Shown piece by piece: positions 48,205-59,791 of a DNA stretch of 64,000 nucleotides. The notes below the pieces were generated by a model. That model saw only the letters and a program-made list of their open reading frames with translations. It was not told the DNA's origin and ran no database searches. The stretch is from NCBI RefSeq assembly GCF_900446215.1, contig NZ_UAQZ01000007.1, positions 1 through 64,000 on the forward strand. Reading direction: 5' to 3'. Position numbers and translations under genes: made by a program. The stretch comes from Burkholderia cenocepacia. GTDB lineage: Bacteria > Pseudomonadota > Gammaproteobacteria > Burkholderiales > Burkholderiaceae. How positions within the stretch are numbered: the stretch's first letter is position 1; each line of letters starts with the position of its first letter.

Positions 48205-50535
48205 ATGGTTGAACTTGAAATAGACGGCAAGAAGGTCGAGGTGCCCGAAGGCAGCATGGTGATCCAGGCTGCGCACAAGGCGGATACGTACATTCCTCAC
48301 TTCTGCTATCACAAGAAACTGTCGGTCGCGGCCAACTGCCGGATGTGTCTCGTCGAAGTCGAGAAAATGCCGAAGGCCGTGCCTGCCTGCGCGACCCCCG
48401 TGTCGGCCGGCATGATCGTCCGCACGCAGTCCGACAAGGCTGTGAAGGCGCAGCAGTCGGTGATGGAATTCCTGCTCATCAATCACCCGCTCGATTGCCC
48501 GATCTGCGATCAGGGCGGCGAATGCCAGCTGCAGGATCTGGCGGTCGGCTACGGCAAGTCGTCGTCGCGCTACTCGGAAGAAAAGCGCGTGGTGTTCCAC
48601 AAGAACGTGGGCCCGCTGATCTCGATGGAAGAAATGTCGCGCTGTATCCACTGCACGCGCTGCGTCCGCTTCGGCCAGGAAATCGCCGGCGTGATGGAAT
48701 TCGGCATGCTGGGCCGCGGCGAGCATTCGGAAATCACGACGTTCGTCGGCAAGACGGTCGACTCCGAAATGTCGGGCAACATGATCGACCTGTGCCCGGT
48801 CGGCGCGCTGACCAGCAAGCCGTTCCGCTACAGCGCCCGTACCTGGGAGCTGTCGCGTCGCAAGTCGGTGAGCCCGCACGATTCCGTCGGCGCGAACCTC
48901 GTCGTGCAGGTGAAGAACAACCGCGTGATGCGCGTGCTGCCGTTCGAGAACGAAGCGATCAACGAATGCTGGATCTCGGACAAGGACCGCTTCTCGTATG
49001 AAGGCCTCAACAGCGAAGAGCGCCTGACGAAGCCGATGCTGAAGCAGGGCGGCCAGTGGATCGAGACCGACTGGCAGACCGCGCTCGAATACGTCGCGAA
49101 GGGCCTGAAGGGCATCGCCGCGGATCACGGCGCGAACGCGCTGGCGATGCTCGCGAGCGCGCACAGCACGGCCGAAGAGCTGTTCCTCGTGAAGCAGCTC
49201 GCCAACGAACTGAAAACGCCGAACGTCGACTTCCGTCTGCGTCAGCAGGATTTCTCGGCACCGGTCCAGGGCGCGCCGTGGCTCGGCATGCCGATCGCCG
49301 ATCTGTCGAACGTGGACGCCGCGTTCGTCGTCGGGTCGTTCCTGCGCCGCGACCACCCGCTGTTCGCATCGCGCCTGCGTCAGGCTGCGAAGAACGGCGC
49401 GAAGCTGCACTTCCTGCACGCGACCGGCGACGATTCGCTGATCCCGACCGCGCAACGCATCGTCGCCGCGCCGTCGGCATGGCTCGACGAGCTGGCCGGC
49501 ATCGCCGCGGCCGTCGCGCAACTGCGCGGCGTCACGCTGCCCGACGCGCTCGCGGGCGTCACGGCATCGCCGGCCGCCCAGGCTGTCGCGCAGTCGCTCG
49601 CGAACGGCGAACGCCGCGCGGTGCTGCTCGGCAACGTCGCGGTCCGTCATCCGCAATTCGCGAAGCTGCACGCCGTCGCCCAGTGGATCGCCGACAACAC
49701 CGGCGCCACGTTCGGCTTCCTGACGGAAGCGGCGAACACGGTCGGCGCGCACGTGGTCGGCGCACTGCCGGGCGAAGGCGGCCTGAACGCACGCGAAGCG
49801 TTCGCGCAGCCGCGCAAGGGCTACGTGCTGCTGAACGTCGAACCGGAATTCGATACGGCCGACCCGGCGCAGGCACTGGCCGCGCTGAACCAGGCGGAGA
49901 TGGTCGTCGTGATGTCGCCGTTCAAGCACGGCCTCGACTACGCCGACGTGCTGCTGCCGGTTGCGCCGTTCACCGAAACGGCCGGTACGTTCGTCAACGC
50001 GGAAGGCACCGTGCAGAGCTTCAACGGCGTCGTGCGCCCGCTCGGCGACACGCGTCCGGCGTGGAAGGTGCTGCGCGTGCTCGGCAGCCTGCTCGGCCTG
50101 CCGAACTTCGAATACGAGACCGCTGAAGAAGTGCGTGTCGCCGCGCTCGGCGACGCCGGCGTCGCGGGTCGCCTGTCGAACCAGACGTCGGTCGCGCCGG
50201 CCCGTGCCGCGGCGAATGCCGCGAACGGCGGTTTCGAGCGCCTGGCCGATGTGCCGATCTATCACGCCGACGCACTCGTGCGCCGCGCGGGTGCGCTGCA
50301 CCTGACGGCCGCCGCGAAGGCGGCGAACGTCGCAGCCCTGCCGGCCGCGCTGTTCGACAAGCTGGGCTTGAAGGAAGGCGACGCGGTGCGCGTGCGCCAG
50401 GGCGAGCGTGCGGTGCAATTGCCGGCCGTGCGCGACGCGAATCTTGCGGAGACGGTCGTTCGCGTGTCGGCGGCGACGCCTGCCGGCGCAGCGCTCGGCA
50501 GCCTGTCCGGTGAACTGGTGGTGGAGAAGGCGTAA
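48205..50535 (+). CDS. nuoG: NADH-quinone oxidoreductase subunit G
   Basis: This 776-residue subunit carries several iron-sulfur clusters. The N-terminal ferredoxin domain has CYHKKLSVAANCRMCLVEVE. The His-Cys motif is HPLDCPICDQGGECQLQDLA, and the 4Fe-4S segment is MSRCIHCTRCVRFGQEIAG. A molybdopterin-oxidoreductase-like domain without cofactor function fills the rest. nuoH starts directly at the next base. Confidence 0.97.
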   Translation: MVELEIDGKKVEVPEGSMVIQAAHKADTYIPHFCYHKKLSVAANCRMCLVEVEKMPKAVPACATPVSAGMIVRTQSDKAVKAQQSVMEFLLINHPLDCPICDQGGECQLQDLAVGYGKSSSRYSEEKRVVFHKNVGPLISMEEMSRCIHCTRCVRFGQEIAGVMEFGMLGRGEHSEITTFVGKTVDSEMSGNMIDLCPVGALTSKPFRYSARTWELSRRKSVSPHDSVGANLVVQVKNNRVMRVLPFENEAINECWISDKDRFSYEGLNSEERLTKPMLKQGGQWIETDWQTALEYVAKGLKGIAADHGANALAMLASAHSTAEELFLVKQLANELKTPNVDFRLRQQDFSAPVQGAPWLGMPIADLSNVDAAFVVGSFLRRDHPLFASRLRQAAKNGAKLHFLHATGDDSLIPTAQRIVAAPSAWLDELAGIAAAVAQLRGVTLPDALAGVTASPAAQAVAQSLANGERRAVLLGNVAVRHPQFAKLHAVAQWIADNTGATFGFLTEAANTVGAHVVGALPGEGGLNAREAFAQPRKGYVLLNVEPEFDTADPAQALAALNQAEMVVVMSPFKHGLDYADVLLPVAPFTETAGTFVNAEGTVQSFNGVVRPLGDTRPAWKVLRVLGSLLGLPNFEYETAEEVRVAALGDAGVAGRLSNQTSVAPARAAANAANGGFERLADVPIYHADALVRRAGALHLTAAAKAANVAALPAALFDKLGLKEGDAVRVRQGERAVQLPAVRDANLAETVVRVSAATPAGAALGSLSGELVVEKA

Positions 50536-51603
50536 ATGAGCTTGTTCGATACGATCAACGCGGGCGGGGCCCAGCTTCTCGGCTTCGCGTGGCCGACGGT
50601 GTGGGCAGTCGTGCGCATCCTCGTCGTCTCCGTCGTCATCCTGCTGTGCGTCGCGTACCTGATTCTGTGGGAACGCAAGCTGATCGGCTGGATGCACGTA
50701 CGTCTCGGCCCGAACCGCGTCGGCCCCGGCGGCCTGCTGCAGCCGATCGCCGACGTGCTGAAGCTGCTGCTGAAGGAAGTCATCCAGCCGACCGCCGCCA
50801 GCCGCTGGCTGTACCTGATCGCGCCGATCATGACCGTCGTGCCGGCGTTCGCCGTGTGGGCGGTGATCCCGTTCCAGGCCGAAGCCGTGCTCGCGAACGT
50901 GAACGCGGGCCTGCTGTACGCGATGGCGATCTCGTCGATCGGCGTGTACGCGGTGATTCTCGCCGGCTGGGCGTCGAACTCGAAGTACGCGTTCCTCGGT
51001 GCGATGCGCGCCGCGGCACAGATGGTGTCGTACGAAATCTCGATGGGCTTCGCACTGGTGCTGGTGCTGATGACGGCCGGCAGCCTGAACCTGTCGGAAA
51101 TCGTCGGCTCGCAACAGCACGGCTTCTTCGCCGGCCACGGCGTGAACTTCCTGTCGTGGAACTGGCTGCCGCTGCTGCCGGCGTTCGTCGTCTACTTCAT
51201 CTCGGGCATCGCCGAAACGAACCGTCACCCGTTCGACGTGGTGGAAGGGGAGTCGGAGATCGTCGCGGGTCACATGATCGATTACTCGGGTATGGCGTTC
51301 GCGCTGTTCTTCCTCGCCGAGTACATCAACATGATCGTGATCTCGGCGCTGGCTGCGACGCTGTTCCTCGGCGGCTGGGACGCCCCGTTCGAATTCCTGT
51401 CGTTCATCCCGGGCATCTTCTGGCTGGTGCTGAAGGTATTCGCACTGCTGTCGGTGTTCATCTGGGTGCGCGCGACGTTCCCGCGCTTCCGTTACGACCA
51501 GATCATGCGTCTGGGCTGGAAGGTGTTCCTGCCGGTCACGGTGATCTGGGTGGTCGTGGTCGGCTGCTGGATGATGTCGCCGCTGAACATCTGGGTGAAG
51601 TAA
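50536..51603 (+). CDS. nuoH: NADH-quinone oxidoreductase subunit H
   Basis: This 355-residue membrane subunit links the quinone site to the proton channels. It has eight or nine helices and the conserved loops [20 protein letters not shown] and [20 protein letters not shown], with the charged residues of the E-channel. Confidence 0.97.
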   Translation: MSLFDTINAGGAQLLGFAWPTVWAVVRILVVSVVILLCVAYLILWERKLIGWMHVRLGPNRVGPGGLLQPIADVLKLLLKEVIQPTAASRWLYLIAPIMTVVPAFAVWAVIPFQAEAVLANVNAGLLYAMAISSIGVYAVILAGWASNSKYAFLGAMRAAAQMVSYEISMGFALVLVLMTAGSLNLSEIVGSQQHGFFAGHGVNFLSWNWLPLLPAFVVYFISGIAETNRHPFDVVEGESEIVAGHMIDYSGMAFALFFLAEYINMIVISALAATLFLGGWDAPFEFLSFIPGIFWLVLKVFALLSVFIWVRATFPRFRYDQIMRLGWKVFLPVTVIWVVVVGCWMMSPLNIWVK

Positions 51604-51613
51604 GGACGAAATC

Positions 51614-52102
51614 ATGACGGCTATCCAACACTTCTTTAAGACTTTCTTCCTGACCGAGCTGCTGAAGGGGCTCGCGCTGACCGGTCGTTACACGTTCAAG
51701 CGCAAGTTCACCGTGCAGTTCCCGGAAGAGAAGACCCCGATTTCGCCGCGTTTCCGCGGGCTGCACGCGCTGCGCCGCTATGAGAACGGCGAAGAGCGCT
51801 GCATCGCGTGCAAGCTGTGCGAGGCCGTGTGCCCCGCGCTGGCGATCACGATCGAATCGGAAACGCGCGCGGACAACACGCGCCGCACGACGCGCTACGA
51901 CATCGACCTGACGAAGTGCATCTTCTGCGGTTTCTGCGAAGAGAGCTGCCCGGTCGATTCGATCGTCGAGACGCAGATTCTCGAGTACCACGGCGAAAAG
52001 CGCGGCGACCTGTATTTCACGAAGGATATGCTGCTCGCGGTGGGCGACCGCTACGAGAAGGACATCGCCGCGGCGAAGGCTGCCGACGCGCCGTATCGTT
52101 GA
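51614..52102 (+). CDS. nuoI: NADH-quinone oxidoreductase subunit I
   Basis: This 162-residue ferredoxin-type subunit has two 4Fe-4S clusters, N6a and N6b. The ligand sets are [12 protein letters not shown] and [12 protein letters not shown]. It connects NuoG to NuoB. It starts 10 bases after nuoH. Confidence 0.97.
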   Translation: MTAIQHFFKTFFLTELLKGLALTGRYTFKRKFTVQFPEEKTPISPRFRGLHALRRYENGEERCIACKLCEAVCPALAITIESETRADNTRRTTRYDIDLTKCIFCGFCEESCPVDSIVETQILEYHGEKRGDLYFTKDMLLAVGDRYEKDIAAAKAADAPYR

Positions 52103-52207
52103 TTGTGTTTGCAGTGCCGGCCCGGCATGAACGGGCCGAGCCGCCGCGACGGGTGCGGGCGTCCCGCAAGCCGCGCCTGACTATGGCCTAACGATGAACC
52201 GGTAATC

Positions 52208-52858
52208 ATGGAATTCACGACCGTACTGTTCTACATCTTCGCGCTGCTCCTGGTGGTATCAGGGCTGAAGGTGATCACTTCGCGCAACCCGGTGGCGTCT
52301 GCGCTTTTCCTTGTGCTGGCATTCTTCAACGCCGCCGCGATCTGGATGCTGCTGGAGGCGGAGTTCCTCGCGATCCTGCTGGTGCTGGTCTACGTGGGCG
52401 CGGTGATGGTGCTGTTCCTGTTCGTCGTGATGATGCTGGACATCAACATCGACTACCTGCGCCGCGATTTCAAGCGCTTCGTACCGATGGCCACCGTGGT
52501 CGGCGCGATCATCGTGATCGAAACCGCGCTGATCCTGTGGCGCGGTTACGGCGACACGCACACCGTGCATGCGATGGCGACGGGCGAGATGGCCAACTGG
52601 TCGAACACGCGCCTGATCGGCAAGGTGATCTACACCGACTACATCTTCGCGTTCGAAATCGCCGGCCTCGTGCTGCTGGTCGCGATCATCGCCGCGATCG
52701 GGCTGACCGAGCGCAAGGGCAAGGACAGCAAGCGCCAGCGTGTGTCGGATCAGGTCAAGGTGCGCCGCAACGACCGCGTGCGCCTCGTGAAGATGGAAGC
52801 GGACAAGCCGCAGCCGGAAGCGGCGCAAAGCGAAGCCGGTTCGGGCACCAACGGCTAA
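52208..52858 (+). CDS. nuoJ: NADH-quinone oxidoreductase subunit J
   Basis: This 216-residue membrane subunit has five helices. The conserved segment is EFLAILLVLVYVGAVMVLFL, whose pi-bulge helix gates the quinone-coupled conformational change. The C-terminal cytoplasmic tail is charged and variable. Confidence 0.95.
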   Translation: MEFTTVLFYIFALLLVVSGLKVITSRNPVASALFLVLAFFNAAAIWMLLEAEFLAILLVLVYVGAVMVLFLFVVMMLDINIDYLRRDFKRFVPMATVVGAIIVIETALILWRGYGDTHTVHAMATGEMANWSNTRLIGKVIYTDYIFAFEIAGLVLLVAIIAAIGLTERKGKDSKRQRVSDQVKVRRNDRVRLVKMEADKPQPEAAQSEAGSGTNG

Positions 52859-52876
52859 GCGGAGGAAAAGAAAACC

Positions 52877-53182
52877 ATGCTGACTCTTGCTCACTACCTT
52901 GTGCTCGGCGCGATCCTGTTCGCGATCGCGATCGTCGGGATTTTCCTGAACCGCCGCAACGTCATCATCATCCTGATGTCGATCGAACTGATGCTGCTGG
53001 CGGTGAACACCAACTTCGTCGCGTTCTCGCACTACCTGGGTGACGTGCACGGCCAGATCTTCGTGTTCTTCGTGCTGACGGTCGCCGCAGCGGAAGCCGC
53101 GATCGGTCTCGCGATTCTGGTGACCCTGTTCCGTAAGCTCGACACGATCAATGTCGAGGATCTCGATCAGCTCAAAGGTTAA
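52877..53182 (+). CDS. nuoK: NADH-quinone oxidoreductase subunit K
   Basis: This 101-residue antiporter-like subunit has three helices and the conserved membrane glutamates in [15 protein letters not shown] and [25 protein letters not shown] precedes the start at 52877. Confidence 0.96.
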   Translation: MLTLAHYLVLGAILFAIAIVGIFLNRRNVIIILMSIELMLLAVNTNFVAFSHYLGDVHGQIFVFFVLTVAAAEAAIGLAILVTLFRKLDTINVEDLDQLKG

Positions 53183-53199
53183 TTTCAGGCAACGCTGTT

Positions 53200-55254
<2,055 letters not shown>

Positions 55255-55270
55255 GGCGGGGGGACAACTA

Positions 55271-56761
55271 ATGCACGCTTTTCCGATTCTCAGTACCGCG
55301 ATCTGGCTGCCGATCGTTTTCGGCCTCCTCGTGCTTGCGGTAGGTAACGACAAAAATCCGGGGACGGCCCGCTGGGTTGCGCTGATCGGTGCGCTGCTCG
55401 GCCTCGCGGTCACGATCCCGCTGATCACGGGCTTCGACTCGAGCACGGCTGCGCTGCAGTTCGTCGAGAAGTCGACCTGGATCGAACGCTTCGACATTGC
55501 GTATCACCTCGGCGTCGACGGCATCTCGATGTGGTTCGTCGTGCTGACCGCGCTGATCACCGTGATCGTCGTGATCGCCGCGTGGGAAGTGATCACCGAG
55601 AACGTCGCACAGTACCTCGCGGCGTTCCTGATCCTGTCCGGGATCATGATCGGCGTGTTCTCGGCGGCCGACGGCCTGCTGTTCTACGTGTTCTTCGAGG
55701 CGACCCTGATCCCGATGTACATCATCATCGGCGTGTGGGGCGGCCCGAACCGCGTGTATGCGGCGTTCAAGTTCTTCCTGTACACGCTGGCCGGCTCGCT
55801 GCTGATGCTGGTCGCGCTGATCTACCTGTACACGGAAACGCACTCGTTCGACCTCGCGACGTGGCAGAACGCGAAGATCGCGATGACGCCACAGATCCTG
55901 CTGTTCATTGCGTTCTTCCTCGCGTTCGCGGTGAAGGTGCCGATGTGGCCGGTGCACACGTGGCTGCCGGACGCGCACGTGGAAGCGCCGACGGGCGGCT
56001 CGGTCGTGCTGGCCGCGATTATGCTGAAGCTCGGCGCGTACGGTTTCCTGCGCTTCTCGCTGCCGATCACGCCTGACGCGAGCCACTTCCTGGCACCCGT
56101 CGTGATCACGCTGTCGCTGATCGCGGTGATCTACATCGGCCTCGTCGCGATGGTGCAGGCCGACATGAAGAAGCTGGTCGCGTATTCGTCAATCGCGCAC
56201 ATGGGCTTCGTCACGCTCGGCTTCTTCATCTTCAACCAGCTCGGCGTCGAAGGCGCGATCATCCAGATGATCTCGCACGGCTTCGTGTCGGGCGCGATGT
56301 TCCTCTGCATCGGCGTGCTGTACGACCGCGTGCACTCGCGCCAGATCGCCGATTACGGTGGCGTCGTCAACGTGATGCCGAAGTTCGCGGCATTCGCGAT
56401 GCTGTTCTCGATGGCCAACTGCGGCCTGCCGGGTACGTCGGGTTTCGTCGGCGAGTTCATGGTGATTCTCGCGGCCGTCCAGTACAACTTCTGGATCGCA
56501 TTCGGCGCGGCATTCACGCTGATCCTCGGCGCGGCCTACACGCTGTGGATGTACAAGCGTGTGTATTTCGGCGCGGTCGCGAACGATCACGTCGCCAAGC
56601 TGAAGGACATCGGCCGTCGCGAATTCCTGATGCTGGCCGTGCTCGCCGCGTTCACGCTGCTGATGGGCCTGTATCCGAAGCCTTTCACCGACGTGATGCA
56701 CGTTTCCGTCGAAAACCTCCTCTCCCACGTCGCGCAGTCGAAGCTGCCGCTGGCCCAGTAA
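55271..56761 (+). CDS. nuoM: NADH-quinone oxidoreductase subunit M
   Basis: This 496-residue antiporter-like proton pump has 14 helices. Key motifs are FFEATLIPMYIIIGVWGGPN (with the essential Glu) and KVPMWPVHTWLPDAHVEAPT. Confidence 0.97.
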   Translation: MHAFPILSTAIWLPIVFGLLVLAVGNDKNPGTARWVALIGALLGLAVTIPLITGFDSSTAALQFVEKSTWIERFDIAYHLGVDGISMWFVVLTALITVIVVIAAWEVITENVAQYLAAFLILSGIMIGVFSAADGLLFYVFFEATLIPMYIIIGVWGGPNRVYAAFKFFLYTLAGSLLMLVALIYLYTETHSFDLATWQNAKIAMTPQILLFIAFFLAFAVKVPMWPVHTWLPDAHVEAPTGGSVVLAAIMLKLGAYGFLRFSLPITPDASHFLAPVVITLSLIAVIYIGLVAMVQADMKKLVAYSSIAHMGFVTLGFFIFNQLGVEGAIIQMISHGFVSGAMFLCIGVLYDRVHSRQIADYGGVVNVMPKFAAFAMLFSMANCGLPGTSGFVGEFMVILAAVQYNFWIAFGAAFTLILGAAYTLWMYKRVYFGAVANDHVAKLKDIGRREFLMLAVLAAFTLLMGLYPKPFTDVMHVSVENLLSHVAQSKLPLAQ

Positions 56762-56785
56762 TCGCGAGCGGAGGAAATCAAGATC

Positions 56786-58252
56786 ATGAACGCTCCTATG
56801 AATGTCCTGTTGCCTGACGCGCTGGTGATGGCCGCCATCGTCGTCGCATGGCTGAACGACACCTTTACCGGTGCTTCCGGCCGCCGCCTGACCTATCTGA
56901 TCGCGGTCGTCTCGTCGGTCGTCGCCGGCGTGTGGTTCGCGGTCCAGGCGCTCGACCCGCACCAGTACTACTTCTTCTCGAAGATGGTCGTCGTCGACTC
57001 GTTCGCGAGCATGATGAAGGCGGTCGTGTCGTTCGGTTTCGCGGTCTCGCTCGTCTATTCGCGCAAGTACCTCGAAGACCGCGACATGTTCCGCGGCGAC
57101 GTGTTCCTGCTCGGCATGTTCTCGCTGCTCGGTCAGCTGGTCATGGTGTCGGGCAACAACTTCCTGACGCTGTACCTCGGTCTCGAACTGATGTCGCTGT
57201 CGCTGTATGCGGTCATCGCGCTGCGTCGCGATGCCGCGCAGTCGAGCGAAGCCGCGATGAAGTACTACGTGCTGGGTGCGCTCGCGTCGGGCTTCGTGCT
57301 GTACGGCATCTCGATGCTCTACGGCGCGACCGGCTCGCTCGAGCTCGGCGAAGTGTACAAGGCGGTCGGCGGCAACACCGACGCGGCCGTGCTGATGTTC
57401 GGCGTGATCTTCATCGTCGCCGGTATCGCGTTCAAGCTCGGCGCCGTACCGTTCCACATGTGGGTGCCGGACGTCTACCAGGGCGCACCGACCGCGATGA
57501 CGCTGTTCGTCGGCGGCGGCCCGAAGGTTGCCGCGTTCGCGTGGGGCCTGCGCTTCCTGGTGATGGGCCTGCTGCCGCTCGCGCAGAACTGGCAGACCGC
57601 GCTCGTGATCCTGGCCGCGCTGTCGCTGATCGTCGGTAACATCACCGGTATCGTCCAGCGCAACATCAAGCGGATGCTCGCGTACTCGGCGATCTCGAAC
57701 ATGGGCTTCGTGCTGCTCGGCCTGCTCGCGGGCATCGTGAAGGGCGACGCGGCGGCACCGGCGAACGCCTACAGCTCGGCGATGTTCTACGCGATCGTCT
57801 ACCTGATCACGACGCTCGGCTCGTTCGGCGTGGTGATGCTGCTCGCGCGCCGCGATTTCGAAGCGGAAACGATCGACGACTTCAAGGGCCTCAACAAGCG
57901 CAGCCCGGTGTTCGCGTTCGTGATGATGGTCATGATGTTCTCGCTGGCCGGCATCCCGCCGACCGTCGGCTTCTACGCGAAGCTGGCCGTGCTCGAGGCG
58001 ACCGTCAACGCGGGCCTCACGTGGCTGGCCGTGCTGGCCGTGATCACGTCGTTGTTCGGCGCGTTCTACTACCTGCGCATCGTGAAGCTGATGTACTTCG
58101 ATGCGCCGCAGGATTCGACGCCGATCTCGGGCGACTTCTGCAAGCGCACGATCCTCGTGCTGAACGGCCTGGCGGTCGTCGTGCTCGGCCTGATCCCGAG
58201 CCCGCTGCTGACCGCCTGCCTGCAGGCAATCCGTCACACGCTGCCGCTGTAA
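56786..58252 (+). CDS. nuoN: NADH-quinone oxidoreductase subunit N
   Basis: This 488-residue antiporter-like proton pump, last of the nuo set, has LYLGLELMSLSLYAVIALRR and FKLGAVPFHMWVPDVYQGAP. Two methionine starts are possible (codons 1 and 5). GGAGG precedes the first. It overlaps the DUF2818 start by one base. Confidence 0.96.
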   Translation: MNAPMNVLLPDALVMAAIVVAWLNDTFTGASGRRLTYLIAVVSSVVAGVWFAVQALDPHQYYFFSKMVVVDSFASMMKAVVSFGFAVSLVYSRKYLEDRDMFRGDVFLLGMFSLLGQLVMVSGNNFLTLYLGLELMSLSLYAVIALRRDAAQSSEAAMKYYVLGALASGFVLYGISMLYGATGSLELGEVYKAVGGNTDAAVLMFGVIFIVAGIAFKLGAVPFHMWVPDVYQGAPTAMTLFVGGGPKVAAFAWGLRFLVMGLLPLAQNWQTALVILAALSLIVGNITGIVQRNIKRMLAYSAISNMGFVLLGLLAGIVKGDAAAPANAYSSAMFYAIVYLITTLGSFGVVMLLARRDFEAETIDDFKGLNKRSPVFAFVMMVMMFSLAGIPPTVGFYAKLAVLEATVNAGLTWLAVLAVITSLFGAFYYLRIVKLMYFDAPQDSTPISGDFCKRTILVLNGLAVVVLGLIPSPLLTACLQAIRHTLPL

Positions 58253-58548
58253 TGTCGGCAGCCGGCTGGTTCATCGTGCTGTTGGCGCTCGTCTGCGCCA
58301 ACCTGCCGTTCCTGAACCAACGCCTCTTCGCCGTCGTGCCGTTCGGCGCGACGAAGAAGAACGCGTGGGTGCGGATCGGCGAGCTGATCGTGCTGTACTT
58401 CATCGTCGGCGCGCTCGGCTTCTGGCTCGAGTCGCGCGCCGGCAACCGCTTCGAACAGGGCTGGCAGTTTTACGCGATCACGTTCAGTCTGTTCGTCGTG
58501 TTCGCGTTTCCCGGCTTCACGTTCCAGTATCTCGTCAAACGACGCTGA
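58252..58548 (+). CDS. DUF2818 family membrane protein
   Basis: This 98-residue protein has three hydrophobic segments (GWFIVLLALVCANLPFLNQR; LIVLYFIVGALGFWLESRAG; ITFSLFVVFAFPGFTFQYLV). Its ATG shares a base with the nuoN stop (TAATG), so it is translated with the complex I genes. The family is found mainly after nuoN in beta-proteobacteria. An accessory or assembly role in complex I is suggested by position only. Confidence 0.85.
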   Translation: MSAAGWFIVLLALVCANLPFLNQRLFAVVPFGATKKNAWVRIGELIVLYFIVGALGFWLESRAGNRFEQGWQFYAITFSLFVVFAFPGFTFQYLVKRR

Positions 58549-58587
58549 CGGCTTCGGCCGTCCGTCGTGCTCATCTAGGAGCCGCCG

Positions 58588-59178
58588 ATGGCCGAACTAC
58601 CCAATCACGACGCCGCACTGACCGAAACCTGCCTCGAGAGCGAGGCAATCTTCGACGGCGCGTTCCTCAAGCTCAAGCGCGATACCGTCCGTCTGCCGGA
58701 CGGCAAGAAGGCCACGCGCGAGTACGTGCAGCACCCGGGCGCGGTGATGGTGATCCCGCTGTTCGACGACGGCCGCGTATTGATGGAAAGCCAGTATCGC
58801 TATCCGATCGGCAAGGTGATGGCCGAATTCCCGGCCGGCAAGCTCGACCCGAACGAAGGCGCGCTCGCGTGCGCGGTGCGCGAACTGCGCGAGGAAACCG
58901 GCTACACGGCACGCGAATACGTGTTCCTCGCCCGCATTCACCCGATCATTTCCTATTCGACCGAATTCATCGACCTGTACCTCGCGCGCGGGCTGACGGC
59001 CGGCGAGCGCAAGCTCGACGAAGGCGAATTCCTCGAAACCTTTACCGCGACGCTGGCCGACCTGCAGGAATGGGTGCGCACGGGCCAGATCTCCGACGTG
59101 AAGACGATCATCGGCACGATGTGGCTCGACAAGGTGCTGTCCGGCACGTGGCCGCTCGGCCCGGTCGTCACGCCCTGA
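58588..59178 (+). CDS. NUDIX hydrolase, ADP-ribose pyrophosphatase type
   Basis: This 196-residue protein has the complete Nudix box G-x5-E-x7-REUxEExGU: GALACAVRELREETGYTA preceded by KLDPNE. The VMVIPLFDDGRVLMESQYRY strand and FPAGKLDP fit the NudF/ADP-ribose group, which hydrolyses ADP-ribose to AMP and ribose 5-phosphate. TAGGAG precedes the ATG. Confidence 0.9.
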   Translation: MAELPNHDAALTETCLESEAIFDGAFLKLKRDTVRLPDGKKATREYVQHPGAVMVIPLFDDGRVLMESQYRYPIGKVMAEFPAGKLDPNEGALACAVRELREETGYTAREYVFLARIHPIISYSTEFIDLYLARGLTAGERKLDEGEFLETFTATLADLQEWVRTGQISDVKTIIGTMWLDKVLSGTWPLGPVVTP

Positions 59179-59265
59179 GTGCAGCGTCAGCGGCGAGCGG
59201 GGCACCGCGTTACAATCTGGTGACGCGGCGCACCCGTGCCGCGCGATCGGAATTTAGCACGATCG

Positions 59266-59293
59266 TTCACAAAATCGCTTTTTGCGCTACACT
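59266..59293 (+). promoter_or_regulatory. Promoter before the DUF1178 gene
   Basis: TTCACA and TACACT are 16 bases apart, with transcription predicted near 59300, just before the gene at 59315. Confidence 0.4.
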
Positions 59294-59314
59294 CGTCACA
59301 CGCCCTGATTCAGC

Positions 59315-59737
59315 ATGAAGGTCCTCGATTTACAGTGTCCGCACGGTCATCGGTTCGAAGGCTGGTTCGCTTCCGCCGATGAATTCGAAGCGCAGTTGTC
59401 CCGCAAGCTGGTCGAATGTCCGGTGTGCGGGACGACCGAGGTCAACCGTCTGCCGTCGGCGCCGCGCCTGAATCTGTCGGGGGCGACGCAGGCCCGGCCG
59501 GCCGATCCGCGTGCGCTGCAGGCGCAGGTGATGCGCGCGCTGCGCGAGGTGCTGGAGAAGACCGAGAACGTGGGCGAGCGCTTCGCCGAGGAAGCGCGGC
59601 GCATCCATTACAACGAGGCGCCCGCACGCAGCATTCGTGGCGTCACGACGCCGGAAGACGCGCAATCCTTGGTCGAAGAAGGCATCGACGTGATGCCGCT
59701 GCCGATTCCTGCCGCGCTGAAAGAACCGCTGCAATGA
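59315..59737 (+). CDS. DUF1178 family protein
   Basis: This 140-residue protein has a zinc-ribbon-like N-terminus: CPHGHRFEGWF and CPVCGTTEVNRLPSAPRLNL. A helical region follows, then the conserved end ARSIRGVTTPEDAQSLVEEG with DVMPLP. The family is widespread in proteobacteria with no known function. It precedes the acyl-CoA dehydrogenase operon by 54 bases. Confidence 0.85.
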   Translation: MKVLDLQCPHGHRFEGWFASADEFEAQLSRKLVECPVCGTTEVNRLPSAPRLNLSGATQARPADPRALQAQVMRALREVLEKTENVGERFAEEARRIHYNEAPARSIRGVTTPEDAQSLVEEGIDVMPLPIPAALKEPLQ

Positions 59738-59791
59738 CGTATGCAGTGAGTCCTGGCCGGGCCGGACGGCCGCGGTCAGGAGACACTGCGC